DNA of 64,000 bases from Brienomyrus brachyistius (Eukaryota > Chordata > Actinopteri > Osteoglossiformes > Mormyridae), in assembly GCF_023856365.1 (NCBI RefSeq), contig NC_064535.1, positions 10,498,363 through 10,562,362 on the forward strand. Direction: 5' to 3'. The translations under genes were made by a program, and so were the position numbers. Below the pieces are notes generated by a model. The model had not been told where the DNA came from. It saw only the letters and a program-made list of their open reading frames with translations, and did no database searches. Positions 59,201 through 62,425 of the stretch are shown here, in pieces. Within the stretch, counting starts at the first letter, position 1; each line of letters starts with the position of its first letter.

Positions 59201-59488
59201 GCATGTCGGAGATGCTCCTACAGATTCAGTGCTTTTAAAAGTTACTCTATTGTAAAGTAAGGTCATTGTCAGATACCCACAAAGTATTTGCAGTTTAATG
59301 TCCCAGGAATGGGAAAGTGATGCAAATTTTCCTCTCTTCTCATCAAGGGCATTAACTCATTTAACAGTGGAACCTCTTATCGTCACTCCAGTGCAACATG
59401 TGTCTCTCTGTATCTCTTATAGCAGGAAGAAGAATCTGTGTTGAACAAGAGGGAAGGGAGGCCTGGAGATAAAAAGATTTACTCATAA
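10373..59488 (+). CDS. ank3: Ankyrin-G (giant isoform), multi-exon coding span, N-terminal exon(s) missing
   Basis: This span holds at least 44 coding exons, listed separately. The order is 24 ankyrin repeats, a linker, two ZU5 domains plus UPA (spectrin-binding), a serine-rich region, a giant exon, a death domain and a C-terminal regulatory tail. Ankyrin-G links sodium channels, neurofascin and other membrane proteins to spectrin/actin. The giant exon (SPLKS/SPIKS serine-rich start, [36 protein letters not shown]) resembles ankyrin-G rather than ankyrin-B or -R as I remember them. The model's exon phases all join in frame, with one ambiguity at the giant-exon donor. The exon encoding the initiator methionine of the full-length protein was not found and should lie upstream. 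Whether this is the ank3a or ank3b teleost paralogue cannot be told from the window. Confidence 0.95.
10696..10794 (+). CDS. ank3: ank3 exon: ankyrin repeat 2
   Basis: A 99-nt phase 0-0 exon encodes one 33-residue repeat beginning [14 protein letters not shown] and ending VDAATK. It lies between acceptor TGTTTCAG and donor GTTAGT. The following intron (10795-11802) shows no coding or repeat structure that I recognise. Confidence 0.95.
11803..11901 (+). CDS. ank3: ank3 exon: ankyrin repeat 3
   Basis: A 99-nt phase 0-0 exon encodes [13 protein letters not shown] through VNAQSQ, with donor GTAAGT. The following intron (11902-12998) contains a stretch near 12120-12195 ending GCAGCCCTAG that looks like a hAT transposon terminus. 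The rest is unassigned. Confidence 0.95.
12999..13097 (+). CDS. ank3: ank3 exon: ankyrin repeat 4
   Basis: A 99-nt phase 0-0 exon encodes [14 protein letters not shown] through SSQSIATE. The acceptor is GATACAG and the donor GTGAGC. The intron that follows holds a degraded fold-back element (13234-13407). Confidence 0.95.
13234..13407. mobile_element. hAT-like MITE, diverged copy
   Basis: The interior (CACTAATTAGAGGACTAATT, ACACCTGGGTTTGA, AGCTGACCTAAAGGTTACCC) matches the better-preserved element at 23578-23770. Terminal inverted repeats are recognisable but degraded. Confidence 0.8.
13746..13931 (+). CDS. ank3: ank3 exon: ankyrin repeats 5 and 6
   Basis: A 186-nt phase 0-0 exon carries two repeats, [14 protein letters not shown] and [15 protein letters not shown], ending ADVESK. 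It is nearly identical to the mammalian exon as I recall it. The acceptor follows a strong C-rich tract and the donor is GTGAGG. The following intron (13932-15801) holds a hAT remnant and a SINE. Confidence 0.95.
14240..15226 (+). pseudogene. hAT transposon remnant with BED-finger fragment
   Basis: Around 14300-14390 one frame reads [20 protein letters not shown], then a histidine, like the N-terminal BED zinc finger of hAT transposases. It is interrupted by a SINE (14396-14634). A hAT-like terminus ends near 15226 in AGTGACAGCCCTA. No intact transposase frame remains. Confidence 0.55.
14396..14634 (-). repeat. SINE of a second family
   Basis: On the - strand it contains TGGCTGTGATCAGAAGGTTG, typical of a tRNA-derived B-box region, followed by a body about 150 bp long. 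Its body differs from the (CCAT)n-tailed family. Confidence 0.6.
15802..15825 (+). CDS. ank3: ank3 24-nt microexon (MMVNRTTE)
   Basis: The eight codons ATG ATG GTG AAT AGA ACA ACT GAG lie between acceptor CCACTCCTAG and donor GTATCC. Both borders are phase 0, so inclusion inserts MMVNRTTE between ankyrin repeats 6 and 7 without changing frame. The same peptide occurs at this junction in mammalian ankyrins. It is too short for ordinary ORF calling. The following intron (15826-17310) shows nothing that I recognise. Confidence 0.9.
17311..17409 (+). CDS. ank3: ank3 exon: ankyrin repeat 7
   Basis: A 99-nt phase 0-0 exon encodes [14 protein letters not shown] through AVDFTAR, with acceptor TCCTCTTCAG and donor GTAACA. 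The following intron (17410-18504) is AT-rich with no recognised element. Confidence 0.95.
18505..18603 (+). CDS. ank3: ank3 exon: ankyrin repeat 8
   Basis: A 99-nt phase 0-0 exon encodes [14 protein letters not shown] through KIDAKTK, with acceptor CATTCCACAG and donor GTGAGA. Two SINE insertions with target-site duplications lie in the next intron. Confidence 0.95.
18828..19183 (-). repeat. tRNA-derived SINE, near full length, 13-bp TSD
   Basis: Direct repeats CCCTTTATATTGT at 18815-18827 and 19184-19196 are a perfect target-site duplication. On the - strand the element has an A-box-like TGGTGCGGTGGTTAGCGCTG, a B box GGGTTCGAGTCTCC, a conserved body and a GGATGGATGG tail. It is the best local reference for the family. 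Confidence 0.95.
19236..19342 (+). repeat. 5'-truncated SINE with 11-bp TSD
   Basis: Only the 3' third of the family is present (GATGGGCTGGCCCCCCATCC to the GGATGGATGG tail). It is flanked by AATTTATATTA at 19225-19235 and 19343-19353. Confidence 0.92.
19437..19535 (+). CDS. ank3: ank3 exon: ankyrin repeat 9
   Basis: A 99-nt phase 0-0 exon encodes [14 protein letters not shown] through PILSKTK, with donor GTAACG. The exon starts only 84 nt after the second SINE's target-site duplication. The following intron (19536-20268) shows no recognisable element. Confidence 0.95.
20269..20466 (+). CDS. ank3: ank3 exon: ankyrin repeats 10 and 11
   Basis: A 198-nt phase 0-0 exon encodes two repeats, [14 protein letters not shown] and [15 protein letters not shown], ending NPNAKAL. 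The acceptor is GATCAACAG and the donor GTGAGG. The next intron (20467-20849) is AT-rich and unassigned. Confidence 0.95.
20850..20948 (+). CDS. ank3: ank3 exon: ankyrin repeat 12
   Basis: A 99-nt phase 0-0 exon encodes [14 protein letters not shown] through IQAVTE, with acceptor TATTTTTAG and donor GTAGGA. Confidence 0.95.
21186..21284 (+). CDS. ank3: ank3 exon: ankyrin repeat 13
   Basis: A 99-nt phase 0-0 exon encodes [14 protein letters not shown] through LNTSNV, with acceptor GTTTCTACAG and donor GTGAGT. Nothing is recognised in the following intron (21285-21703). Confidence 0.95.
21704..21802 (+). CDS. ank3: ank3 exon: ankyrin repeat 14
   Basis: A 99-nt phase 0-0 exon encodes [14 protein letters not shown] through VDTKAK, with acceptor TTTATACCAG and donor GTAAGG. 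The next intron holds a 245-bp inverted-repeat element and a SINE. Confidence 0.95.
22415..22659. mobile_element. 245-bp terminal-inverted-repeat element
   Basis: The left end CAGTCCCTGGGATAAGAACA and the reverse complement of the right end, CAGTACCCAGTATAAGAACA, match. A second inverted pair, GGACTGCCATAAAGCCTAT, lies further in on both arms. There is no coding capacity. Confidence 0.75.
22692..23015 (+). repeat. tRNA-derived SINE
   Basis: The head GGTGCAGTGGTTAGCACTGT and B box GGTTCGAGCC are followed by the full body and the tail GGAAAATGGATGG. It runs into an (ATT)n run (23017-23043). Confidence 0.93.
23268..23465 (+). CDS. ank3: ank3 exon: ankyrin repeats 15 and 16
   Basis: A 198-nt phase 0-0 exon encodes [14 protein letters not shown] and [14 protein letters not shown], ending LSATTK. 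The exon is much more GC-rich than its introns. The acceptor is ATGTGCAG and the donor GTCAGA. The next intron contains nested mobile elements. Confidence 0.95.
23578..23770. mobile_element. hAT-like MITE with 8-bp TSD
   Basis: The ends CAGGGGTGGCCAATCTTATC and, inverted, CAGGGGTGGCCGATCTTATC extend into arms of about 50 bp. Both flanks are ATATATAT (23570-23577 and 23771-23778), an 8-bp duplication as expected for hAT insertions. The element is 193 bp long and noncoding. Confidence 0.93.
23779..24148 (-). pseudogene. Tc1-like transposon fragment (transposase C-terminus)
   Basis: The left edge TACCAGTCAAAAGTCTAGAC resembles a Tc1 terminal inverted repeat. On the - strand the frame reads [20 protein letters not shown], corresponding to the PSQSPDLNPIE region of Tc1 transposases, then [13 protein letters not shown] and FFEEYFE. 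The 5' part is lost where the next SINE begins. Confidence 0.85.
24149..24504 (-). repeat. tRNA-derived SINE
   Basis: A (CATC)n tail on the left and an inverted tRNA-like head on the right (GGTGGCACAGTGGTGCAGTG on the - strand). It is somewhat more diverged than the 18828 copy and abuts the Tc1 fragment. Confidence 0.92.
24977..25022 (+). repeat. 46-bp SINE tail with 12-bp TSD
   Basis: Only the last 46 bp of the SINE family (ending GGAAAATGGATGGATGGA) are present. They are flanked by perfect TGTATTTCATTG repeats at 24965-24976 and 25023-25034. Confidence 0.85.
25213..25311 (+). CDS. ank3: ank3 exon: ankyrin repeat 17
   Basis: A 99-nt phase 0-0 exon encodes [14 protein letters not shown] through PDAAGK, with acceptor CCTTTCACAG and donor GTGCGA. 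Confidence 0.95.
25517..25900 (+). pseudogene. Tc1-like transposon 5' fragment
   Basis: It begins CAGTCACGGACAAAATTAAG, a Tc1-family terminal motif, and later reads [18 protein letters not shown], like the second DNA-binding helix-turn-helix region of Tc1 transposases. Stops interrupt the frame, and no catalytic domain follows within this intron. Confidence 0.7.
26426..26524 (+). CDS. ank3: ank3 exon: ankyrin repeat 18
   Basis: A 99-nt phase 0-0 exon encodes [14 protein letters not shown] through PHATAK, with acceptor TTATTGTAG and donor GTACGT. The next intron (26525-28073) carries a SINE-like stretch near 26940-27110 and a Tc1-like remnant. Confidence 0.95.
27540..27850 (+). pseudogene. 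Tc1-like transposase remnant (second catalytic motif)
   Basis: The frame reads [15 protein letters not shown] near 27708-27752, matching the HxNDPKHT motif of Tc1 transposases. A degraded VLEWP...NPI-like segment follows near 27770-27820. Stops and substitutions show it is inactive. Confidence 0.75.
28074..28271 (+). CDS. ank3: ank3 exon: ankyrin repeats 19 and 20
   Basis: A 198-nt phase 0-0 exon encodes [14 protein letters not shown] and [14 protein letters not shown], ending NVNLGNK. The acceptor is GTGTCCGCAG and the donor GTGATC. Confidence 0.95.
28416..28575. mobile_element. Fold-back MITE, copy 2
   Basis: The left arm CAGTGCTGGGCATTTCAGGC and the inverted right arm CAGTGTTGGACATTTCAGGT pair over about 53 bp to TCCAGACCAAGATTTTGTT. 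It is 160 bp long, of the same family as 5169-5327. Confidence 0.88.
28719..28845 (+). repeat. Degraded SINE-like stretch
   Basis: GTAGCTCATTATCTGCTGCC followed by TTTGCTTGTTCTCTCTAC and GATTTCCTCTGAG loosely follows the SINE body order. It is strongly diverged and ends 25 nt before the exon at 28871. Confidence 0.4.
28871..28969 (+). CDS. ank3: ank3 exon: ankyrin repeat 21
   Basis: A 99-nt phase 0-0 exon encodes [14 protein letters not shown] through VDPQTK, with acceptor TCTGTTTTAG and donor GTGAAC. The next intron begins with a long TG microsatellite; 29330-29740 shows nothing else. Confidence 0.95.
29108..29320 (+). repeat. (TG)n/(CGTG)n compound microsatellite
   Basis: About 210 bp of alternating purine-pyrimidine TG with interspersed CGTG blocks. 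All six-frame ORFs over it are artefacts of the repeat. Confidence 0.98.
29741..29839 (+). CDS. ank3: ank3 exon: ankyrin repeat 22
   Basis: A 99-nt phase 0-0 exon encodes [14 protein letters not shown] through INMKTK, with acceptor TTACTAACAG and donor GTACTG. The following intron is only 90 nt. Confidence 0.95.
29930..30028 (+). CDS. ank3: ank3 exon: ankyrin repeat 23
   Basis: A 99-nt phase 0-0 exon encodes [14 protein letters not shown] through PNDLTM, with acceptor CATTTGCAG and donor GTGCGT. The next intron (30029-30347) is unremarkable. Confidence 0.95.
30348..30443 (+). CDS. ank3: ank3 exon: ankyrin repeat 24
   Basis: A 96-nt phase 0-0 exon encodes the last repeat, [18 protein letters not shown], and ends TEETMTTM with donor GTAAGA. 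It closes the 24-repeat solenoid that binds membrane partners. Confidence 0.95.
30571..30629 (+). repeat. 15-bp tandem repeat, four units
   Basis: The unit GAAAGTTCGTAAGTT is repeated four times, the last unit with CATAAGT. It ends 51 nt upstream of the exon at 30681. Confidence 0.92.
30681..30753 (+). CDS. ank3: ank3 exon: post-repeat linker
   Basis: This 73-nt exon enters in phase 0 and leaves in phase 1. It encodes [20 protein letters not shown] followed by SDDE. The acceptor is CTTTTAATAG and the donor GTAAGT. It leads from the ankyrin repeats to the spectrin-binding region. Confidence 0.93.
30920..30979 (+). CDS. ank3: ank3 small exon (KANVPE...YISDVG), probably alternative
   Basis: A 60-nt phase 1-1 exon encodes [20 protein letters not shown] between acceptor ATTACACAG and donor GTATTT. 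It resembles the mammalian segment containing KANAPE and YISDVE. Being symmetric, it can be skipped in frame. Confidence 0.85.
31155..31728. mobile_element. 574-bp terminal-inverted-repeat element
   Basis: The left end TACCGTGTTGGCCTGAATAC and the inverted right end TACCGTATTGGGCTGAATAT match over about 25 bp and continue weakly. No transposase frame is present, so it is a nonautonomous DNA transposon. The superfamily was not determined. Confidence 0.75.
32800..33176 (+). promoter_or_regulatory. Predicted internal promoter / 5' UTR for short ank3 isoforms
   Basis: About 400 nt immediately before the predicted first exon are richer in CpG and G+C than the surrounding AT-rich intron, including ACCGGCCGCGGATCACGCAG near 32960. 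There is no clear TATA box. The transcription start cannot be located from sequence alone. The upstream intron part 31729-32800 is AT-rich with no recognised element. Confidence 0.5.
33177..33210 (+). CDS. ank3: ank3 predicted alternative first coding exon (short isoforms)
   Basis: ATG at 33195 begins MATKL followed by one nucleotide (T) and a GTAAGA donor at 33211. That phase-1 end joins exactly to the exon at 34045, giving [16 protein letters not shown]. Mammalian short ankyrin-G isoforms begin similarly, with a few unique residues before [10 protein letters not shown]. An in-frame upstream ATG at 33177 would add MRLAAI, and an in-frame stop lies upstream at 33138. The 33195 ATG has A at -3 and G at +4, the stronger context. 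It lies in a locally CpG-rich stretch. The product would lack all ankyrin repeats. Transcription is inferred, not shown. Confidence 0.7.
33563..33596 (+). other. G-rich tract with quadruplex potential
   Basis: A run of G blocks separated by single T or C residues lies about 350 nt downstream of the predicted internal first exon. It follows a short TTTAG-type tandem repeat (33541-33561). At least four runs of three or more G's are present on the + strand. The rest of 33211-34044 contains no recognised exon. Confidence 0.6.
34045..34168 (+). CDS. ank3: ank3 exon: [10 protein letters not shown] linker, start of common spectrin-binding part
   Basis: A 124-nt exon (phase 1 in, 2 out) encodes [20 protein letters not shown] followed by [14 protein letters not shown] and ending GARSA. 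The acceptor is CTCTCTCTCAG and the donor GTAACG. It should be shared by full-length transcripts and by those from the internal promoter. Confidence 0.95.
34490..34745 (+). repeat. tRNA-derived SINE, third type
   Basis: An A-box-like GGTAGCTTTGTAGGTTTAGG and a B box GGTTTGAATCC are followed by GGGCCCTTTGAGTGAGGCCT, typical of a SINE body. A related, more diverged copy is at 37335-37575. Confidence 0.75.
35190..35201 (+). CDS. ank3: ank3 12-nt microexon (SPRV insertion)
   Basis: CCCTAGAGTCAG sits between a long pyrimidine tract ending TTGTTGTAG and donor GTAAGA. It fits phase 2-2, so inclusion changes SA-R-IRSFSS into SA-SPRVR-IRSFSS with no frame change. Mammalian ANK3 has a like-sized variable insertion (PKIS) at this point, as I recall. 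It is far below normal ORF-calling size. The neighbouring introns (34169-35189, 35202-36275) otherwise show a SINE and a poly-A run. Confidence 0.8.
35931..35952 (+). repeat. Poly-A run
   Basis: Homopolymer A of about 20 nt in the intron upstream of the exon at 36276. Confidence 0.9.
36276..36378 (+). CDS. ank3: ank3 exon: RSFSSDRS linker before ZU5
   Basis: A 103-nt exon (phase 2 in, 0 out) encodes [20 protein letters not shown] followed by [14 protein letters not shown], with acceptor ATACAACAG and donor GTATGC. It is serine- and arginine-rich. The following intron (36379-38153) holds two degraded SINE-like stretches. Confidence 0.95.
36720..37100 (+). repeat. Degraded SINE-like stretch
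   Basis: TTTCCTCTGGGTGCT, CTCTAATTTGCCCTTAGTGT and GCATCCCATTCAGGGTGTTC follow the order of a fish tRNA-SINE body. The sequence is interrupted and diverged. Confidence 0.45.
37335..37575 (+). repeat. Diverged copy of the 34490-type SINE
   Basis: TTGGGCCCTTTTGGGAGGCA, then GTTTACTCCAGAG and TGCTGATCCT, match the body of the copy at 34490 in order. Confidence 0.6.
38154..38260 (+). CDS. ank3: ank3 exon: entry into ZU5 module
   Basis: A 107-nt exon (phase 0 in, 2 out) encodes [20 protein letters not shown] and then [16 protein letters not shown], with donor GTAAGT. The following intron (38261-39034) is AT-rich and unassigned. Confidence 0.95.
39035..39259 (+). CDS. ank3: ank3 exon: first ZU5 domain
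   Basis: A 225-nt exon (phase 2 in, 2 out) encodes [20 protein letters not shown] and then [19 protein letters not shown], ending GPAGAHFLG. This is the core of the beta-spectrin-binding ZU5 domain. The donor is GTGAGT. Confidence 0.95.
39807..39961 (+). CDS. ank3: ank3 exon: first ZU5 domain, continued
   Basis: A 155-nt exon (phase 2 in, 1 out) encodes [20 protein letters not shown] through LLNGMDE, with acceptor TTCACCAG and donor GTGCGA. Confidence 0.95.
40049..40260 (+). CDS. ank3: ank3 exon: ZU5 tandem linker/second ZU5
   Basis: A 212-nt exon (phase 1 in, 0 out) encodes [20 protein letters not shown] and then [17 protein letters not shown], ending RIRVGLQ. The acceptor is TTTTTAAG and the donor GTTTGA. 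Confidence 0.95.
40407..40611 (+). CDS. ank3: ank3 exon: second ZU5 domain, ends at a GC donor
   Basis: A 205-nt exon (phase 0 in, 1 out) encodes [20 protein letters not shown] and [20 protein letters not shown], ending LLCSITG. The only in-frame end is ACAG before GCATGT, so the intron appears to be GC-AG. Residues between TIPVP and LRLLCSITG differ strongly from the mammalian sequence I recall. Confidence 0.9.
40897..41073 (+). repeat. 30-bp CGCG-rich tandem array, about six units
   Basis: The unit CTATATCGCGGTTCAGCTAT plus CGCGCCCCCG repeats with an exact 30-bp period. It lies inside the GC-AG intron and is unusually CpG-rich for this window. Such TATATCGCGG sequences resemble ends of fish DNA transposons, but no partner end was found. 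Confidence 0.9.
41097..41242 (+). repeat. Compound (TG)n-(TA)n-(TTA)n microsatellite
   Basis: Consecutive dinucleotide and trinucleotide runs directly follow the 30-bp array. Confidence 0.97.
41540..41636 (+). CDS. ank3: ank3 exon: second ZU5 domain, end
   Basis: A 97-nt exon (phase 1 in, 2 out) encodes [20 protein letters not shown] and ends SFTTNVSA, with acceptor TACCTTTCAG and donor GTAAGA. The next intron (41637-41955) has no recognised element. Confidence 0.95.
41956..42184 (+). CDS. ank3: ank3 exon: UPA domain
   Basis: A 229-nt exon (phase 2 in, 0 out) encodes [20 protein letters not shown] and [20 protein letters not shown], then the highly conserved [16 protein letters not shown]. 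It has donor GTTTGT. UPA packs against ZU5 in the ankyrin supermodule. Confidence 0.95.
42478..42603 (+). CDS. ank3: ank3 exon: UPA domain, continued
   Basis: A 126-nt phase 0-0 exon encodes [20 protein letters not shown] and ends ENRLPFCVK, with acceptor TATTTACAG and donor GTAATA. The next intron (42604-42988) is unremarkable. Confidence 0.95.
42989..43111 (+). CDS. ank3: ank3 exon: UPA domain, end
   Basis: A 123-nt phase 0-0 exon encodes [20 protein letters not shown] and ends [12 protein letters not shown], with acceptor ACTCCCCCAG and donor GTAAGT. Confidence 0.95.
43508..43534 (+). CDS. ank3: ank3 27-nt microexon (EMESEQDDE)
   Basis: Nine codons, GAA to GAG, lie between acceptor AACCAAAAG and donor GTAATA, phase 0-0. 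The peptide EMESEQDDE matches the acidic ETESDQDDE that follows HKK in mammalian ankyrin-G. The acceptor lacks pyrimidines just before AG, but a CT-rich tract lies 20-50 nt upstream. The large following intron (43535-45613) holds no recognised gene or transposon. Confidence 0.88.
45614..45695 (+). CDS. ank3: ank3 exon: LALRKRYSY segment before giant exon
   Basis: An 82-nt exon (phase 0 in, 1 out) encodes [20 protein letters not shown] and ends YLAEPAM, with acceptor TTGTTGCAG and donor GTGAGT. Its phase-1 end is compatible both with the giant exon at 46542 and, on skipping, with the death-domain exon at 54400. The following intron (45696-46541) shows a short TGGG-rich repeat near 45880. Confidence 0.93.
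46542..53680 (+). CDS. ank3: ank3 giant exon (480-kDa-type ankyrin-G tail)
   Basis: An uninterrupted frame of about 2380 codons follows acceptor CTCAATGAAG. It opens with a serine/threonine-rich stretch full of SPLKS, SPIKS and SPVKS motifs and [17 protein letters not shown]. It then has [134 protein letters not shown] and [20 protein letters not shown]. In mammals this exon is neuron-specific, its product clusters at axon initial segments and nodes, and its SxIP motifs recruit EB proteins. Composition is mostly polar and probably disordered. The frame runs past 53680 to TAA at 53729-53731, but that tail is probably intron. The exact donor is uncertain: phase-1 alternatives end at 53636 or 53651. 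Confidence 0.95.
54400..54474 (+). CDS. ank3: ank3 exon: start of death domain
   Basis: Acceptor ACATGCCAG followed by GACCTCAGAG gives (G)[19 protein letters not shown] and ends GLSWT, donor GTAGGA. From 54400 the exon needs a phase-1 partner. A second AG inside it (start 54408) would accept phase 0 and begin SPCERTD. Which is used depends on the giant-exon donor. The preceding interval (53681-54399) shows no further exon. Confidence 0.92.
54840..54971 (+). CDS. ank3: ank3 exon: death domain core
   Basis: A 132-nt exon (phase 1-1) encodes [20 protein letters not shown] and [20 protein letters not shown], ending KSAT, with acceptor TTGTCTTGCAG and donor GTAAGT. Death domains in ankyrins are regulatory rather than apoptotic in general. 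Confidence 0.95.
55356..55499 (+). CDS. ank3: ank3 exon: end of death domain
   Basis: A 144-nt phase 1-1 exon encodes [20 protein letters not shown] and [20 protein letters not shown], ending VFLDQAN, with acceptor TCTGTTTCAG and donor GTAAAA. The following intron (55500-57760) has a SINE near 56000; elsewhere no feature is recognised. Confidence 0.95.
55996..56124 (-). repeat. SINE tail fragment, related (CCAT)n family
   Basis: CCATCCATCCATCCATTATC, CGTAACCGCTTAATCC, then GAGCCTATCCCGGGAACAGC resemble the local SINE tail but with a different body, so it may be a sister family. Confidence 0.7.
57761..58439 (+). CDS. ank3: ank3 exon: C-terminal regulatory region
   Basis: A 679-nt exon (phase 1 in, 2 out) begins [20 protein letters not shown] and ends NQHDN(R), with acceptor TGTTACTTAG and donor GTATGA. 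It is acidic and serine-rich, low in hydrophobic residues and probably disordered. Similarity to the mammalian C-terminal domain is weak; its assignment rests on position, phase and an open frame across the whole exon. Confidence 0.85.
58504..58690 (+). CDS. ank3: ank3 exon: C-terminal tail
   Basis: A 187-nt exon (phase 2 in, 0 out) begins (S)[20 protein letters not shown] and ends ESKVRVQ before donor GTAATG. The preceding intron is only 64 nt. Reading past the donor reaches TAG after three codons. A weaker donor, AAG before GTCAGA at 58678, is possible. Confidence 0.75.
59423..59488 (+). CDS. ank3: ank3 putative terminal coding exon with stop
   Basis: Acceptor TGTATCTCTTATAG with a strong pyrimidine tract is followed by 21 codons beginning [12 protein letters not shown] and ending GDKKIYS, then TAA at 59486-59488. 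Phase 0 joins it to the exon ending at 58690. The EEE start loosely recalls the HEEEGSS region of mammalian ankyrin-G. A poly(A) signal AATAAA lies at 60816-60821. The preceding intron (58691-59422) shows nothing recognisable. Confidence 0.55.
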   Translation, partial: QEEESVLNKREGRPGDKKIYS

Positions 59489-59629
59489 TAGTCACTCTCT
59501 CTTTGGTATGTGCATTCTTACTTTACTGTAGGGTTAGGGGAGCTCAAGTAAAGACAGACTGTGGGAACTGTGGAATCTGGAATTATCCAAAAACCCATCA
59601 AGAAATTCATTATCAGGGACATGGGTGGG

Positions 59630-59870
59630 TTCGCTGGGTAGCACTGTGACCTCAAACCTCGAGGGTTCGAAGTTTGAATCCTGCTCTTGCTTTGTATGTG
59701 TGCATGTGGGTTTCCCTTTGGGTACTCCGGTTCCTCCCACAGTCCAAAGACATGCCTTTAGGTGAATTGGTACCTCCAAATTGCCCTTTGTGTGTGACCA
59801 TCCTCTCCTGCCCCCCTACTTTTGTACCCTATAATTTCTGGGATGGATGGATCACAGAAATGTTCAAGTA
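59630..59870 (+). repeat. tRNA-derived SINE, diverged
   Basis: GCTGGGTAGCACTGTGACCT, a B-box-like GGTTCGAAG, CTCCCACAGTCCAAAGACAT and a GGATGGATGGATC tail run in family order. Confidence 0.75.
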
Positions 59871-60189
59871 TTTTAACTTGCAAAGCAACGGTGAAAGACT
59901 TTAGGCTTAGAAATTCGTGGCAAGTGGGATTTTTATGAACTGTCCACTTTCTGGGATAACTGAACGGGGTATATGTCAGACGTCAGTGACTGACGGCACA
60001 TGCTGATCTCTCCCACTGTGTTTTTCTCTGTCAAAAATGCTGTGCTCTATATCTTAGACAATGATTTTAGTCAGGACTGTTTTAATACAATTAACACTGG
60101 GAGATGGCAGCATTTTGAATGAATAACAGTGGCCAATTATATCTTGAAGCAAGATACGGTGCAGGAAGATTTGAGGATGCTTGAATGAG

Positions 60190-60512
60190 TATGGGGCTGC
60201 ATGTTGGCTCAGTGGGTATCACTTTTGCCAGACACCTCCAAGGTTGGGGGGGGTTAATCGTTTCTCTGCTGTGCATCAGTGGTGTTTGCATGTTCTCTCT
60301 TTGATGCATGAATTTCCTGCGGGTGCTCTGATTTCCTTCCACAGTTCAAAGAGATGCAGTTAGTGTCAATTGGTGTCTCTAAATTGACCGTAGGACATGA
60401 TTGTATTTGTGCATGTATGTGCCCTGCGCTGGACTGGCATCCTGTCCAGGGTGTAACTCAGCCTTGTGCCATGTGCTGCCTCGCTTCCTATTGAGGACCT
60501 GGACCATGGTGT
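60190..60512 (+). repeat. tRNA-derived SINE, diverged
   Basis: GGCTCAGTGGGTATCAC, TGTTTGCATGTTCTCTC, CCTTCCACAGTTCAAAGA and CTGGACTGGCATCCTGTCCA are recognisable body landmarks of fish tRNA-SINEs. Confidence 0.7.
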
Positions 60513-61201
60513 GGATACCTGGAAAACACCAGTAGAGACATGGAAAGGACCATGACTGCAACAGATAAGACATTTCCTGTTACCAAGATGGAAGAAACAC
60601 TCGGAAACTGAATTACTCCTTAATCACTCTCTACACTCGCCTTATGTTTCTTCTTGAAACCACAATGTCAGGGTGTAAATGTTCTTTCTTTTAAAAAGGT
60701 TATTAGGGATTTTACTGTATGTAAATGTTCTTGTAAAATAGTCTAAAATAGTTTACAGCACTGAATCTTATGCTCTGGACATAATTTAGTTCCACTTATA
60801 AAAAAAAAAAATCACAATAAATTCACATTCTTGTATAAATATAATAGCAAGTATACTGTTTATAAATGGGGGAAGAAAGCTAGGTTCATTTTGACAAAAA
60901 AATCCTTCAAATGTACTCTAACATTTTTGAGATTATGGAAATGGGAATATTTATTATTCAGAATGTTCATTTATTCAGACTATTTTGGTGCATGCAACTT
61001 ATTTTAAAAACATTTTTTTCTAAGTTATGTTTTAGGTTACTGCTATCACCATACTAAGGATTTAAAAAGTAGAAAACCTCATATTCCATTCGTAACATGT
61101 CAGCTCCAACAATTTCAAACTGTTCTTAAAATTCCCACTGTGGAAAAAAAAAATATATATATATATACATACATACATCATTTCATTTTCTCTTGAAACA
61201 G

Positions 61202-62425
61202 TCTACTGGAGGAGTTCCATTTTCAATATATAGCCAACTGACAGATTGTACTGATGAAGGTGTAATTACTGTAAGAGGTGAATTATATGTATAGACTCGC
61301 ATACTACATCATGTATGTAAATGTGTTATGTATTGACTAAGCTGTAGAAGTTTCTGTCAATCATTCATAGTCATCCTAGCATTGTGTTACTTTTTCACGC
61401 TGATGTTTTACAAAAAGGATTTATTTGAATCTGTTCATATTAGAAGATCCCAGAGAATTTTGTTGCTTGTAGTGCTAATGTGTACGGCACAACTACAATC
61501 GTTCATGTAACTAATTTTAGCGTAAATCATTTTTAAACTTAAAACATCGCGTGTTCTTCCAGAAATGAGAATATGTATATGCCGCACCTTACACTCTTGA
61601 CTTGTTGCAAGTCACATTATAAAACTAGTCCATATTGTACATTTTCCTCCCAGATTCTTTTTTAACTGAATACCTCTTTAAATATTTGTTTTTAAGATGT
61701 GAAGATTTGCCAAGCTTTTGCTGCTGTAATTGTGATAATGTATGAAAAACATTACTTCAACTTTTCGAGTGCGTGAGGTAATTGTAGACCATCACTGTCA
61801 TTCTTTAGAACTGTAAAGTATGGGATGAAGGAATTTTTAATATGATAAATGGTTTGCTTATTTTGTGTTATTCAAGAAAAATATACAATGTATCATTCTT
61901 ACATGAAAAAGCTGTTTGATATAGCTCTTGAGATACCTAAGGCAACTGCTTATGTTGTACTTTTGCGTTATTCCATTTCAGTGACATGACTGCATTACAC
62001 ATAGCCTTGTAAATATACAGAATTGGACAGGGTTGCCTTTGCAAACCATTTATCTCGTTTCCTTTCTTGTCCTTTTTTATTCTTGCTTTCTTACAATCAG
62101 ACACAAACCATGAATTATAACTATAAGTCATTATTATAATAAATGTACTTAGTTCCAAGAGTATGAAGCTTATTTTGGTGTTATTGTTAAGCTATTGAAG
62201 CCCCAAAATAGCTCGTCTAAGAACTATTTTCAAATAGCACAGTGACGCTGTTATTTTAAGTAGCACATTGTGCGGTCAAACTTCAGCCAGTGTTCATTGT
62301 TATTACTGTTAATTTTATATATGACATGTCACGGAGTTTATGTAAATTATTCATCAAATGTATTGTAAAGCACTGTTTTTGAATAAAATACCCAAATAAA
62401 GTGAAATAAAAACCCCTTTTTCTGT
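61202..62425 (+). other. ank3: Putative alternative last exon and 3' UTR of ank3
   Basis: Acceptor TTTTCTCTTGAAACAG is followed by an open frame of 30 codons (STGGVPFSIYSQ to RGELYV) ending TAG at 61292-61294. It is phase 0-compatible with the exon ending 58690. Then comes about 1.1 kb of AT-rich, repeat-free sequence ending in three AATAAA signals. The intervening 59489-61201 contains SINE copies, which favours an intron there, at least in some transcripts. Confidence 0.5.
62382..62410 (+). terminator. Clustered polyadenylation signals
   Basis: AATAAA occurs at 62382-62387, 62395-62400 and 62405-62410 and is followed by a T/GT-rich stretch (TTCTTGTTGTTGTTTTTTTC). This is the usual layout of a strong vertebrate poly(A) site. 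It probably marks the 3' end of ank3. Confidence 0.75.
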
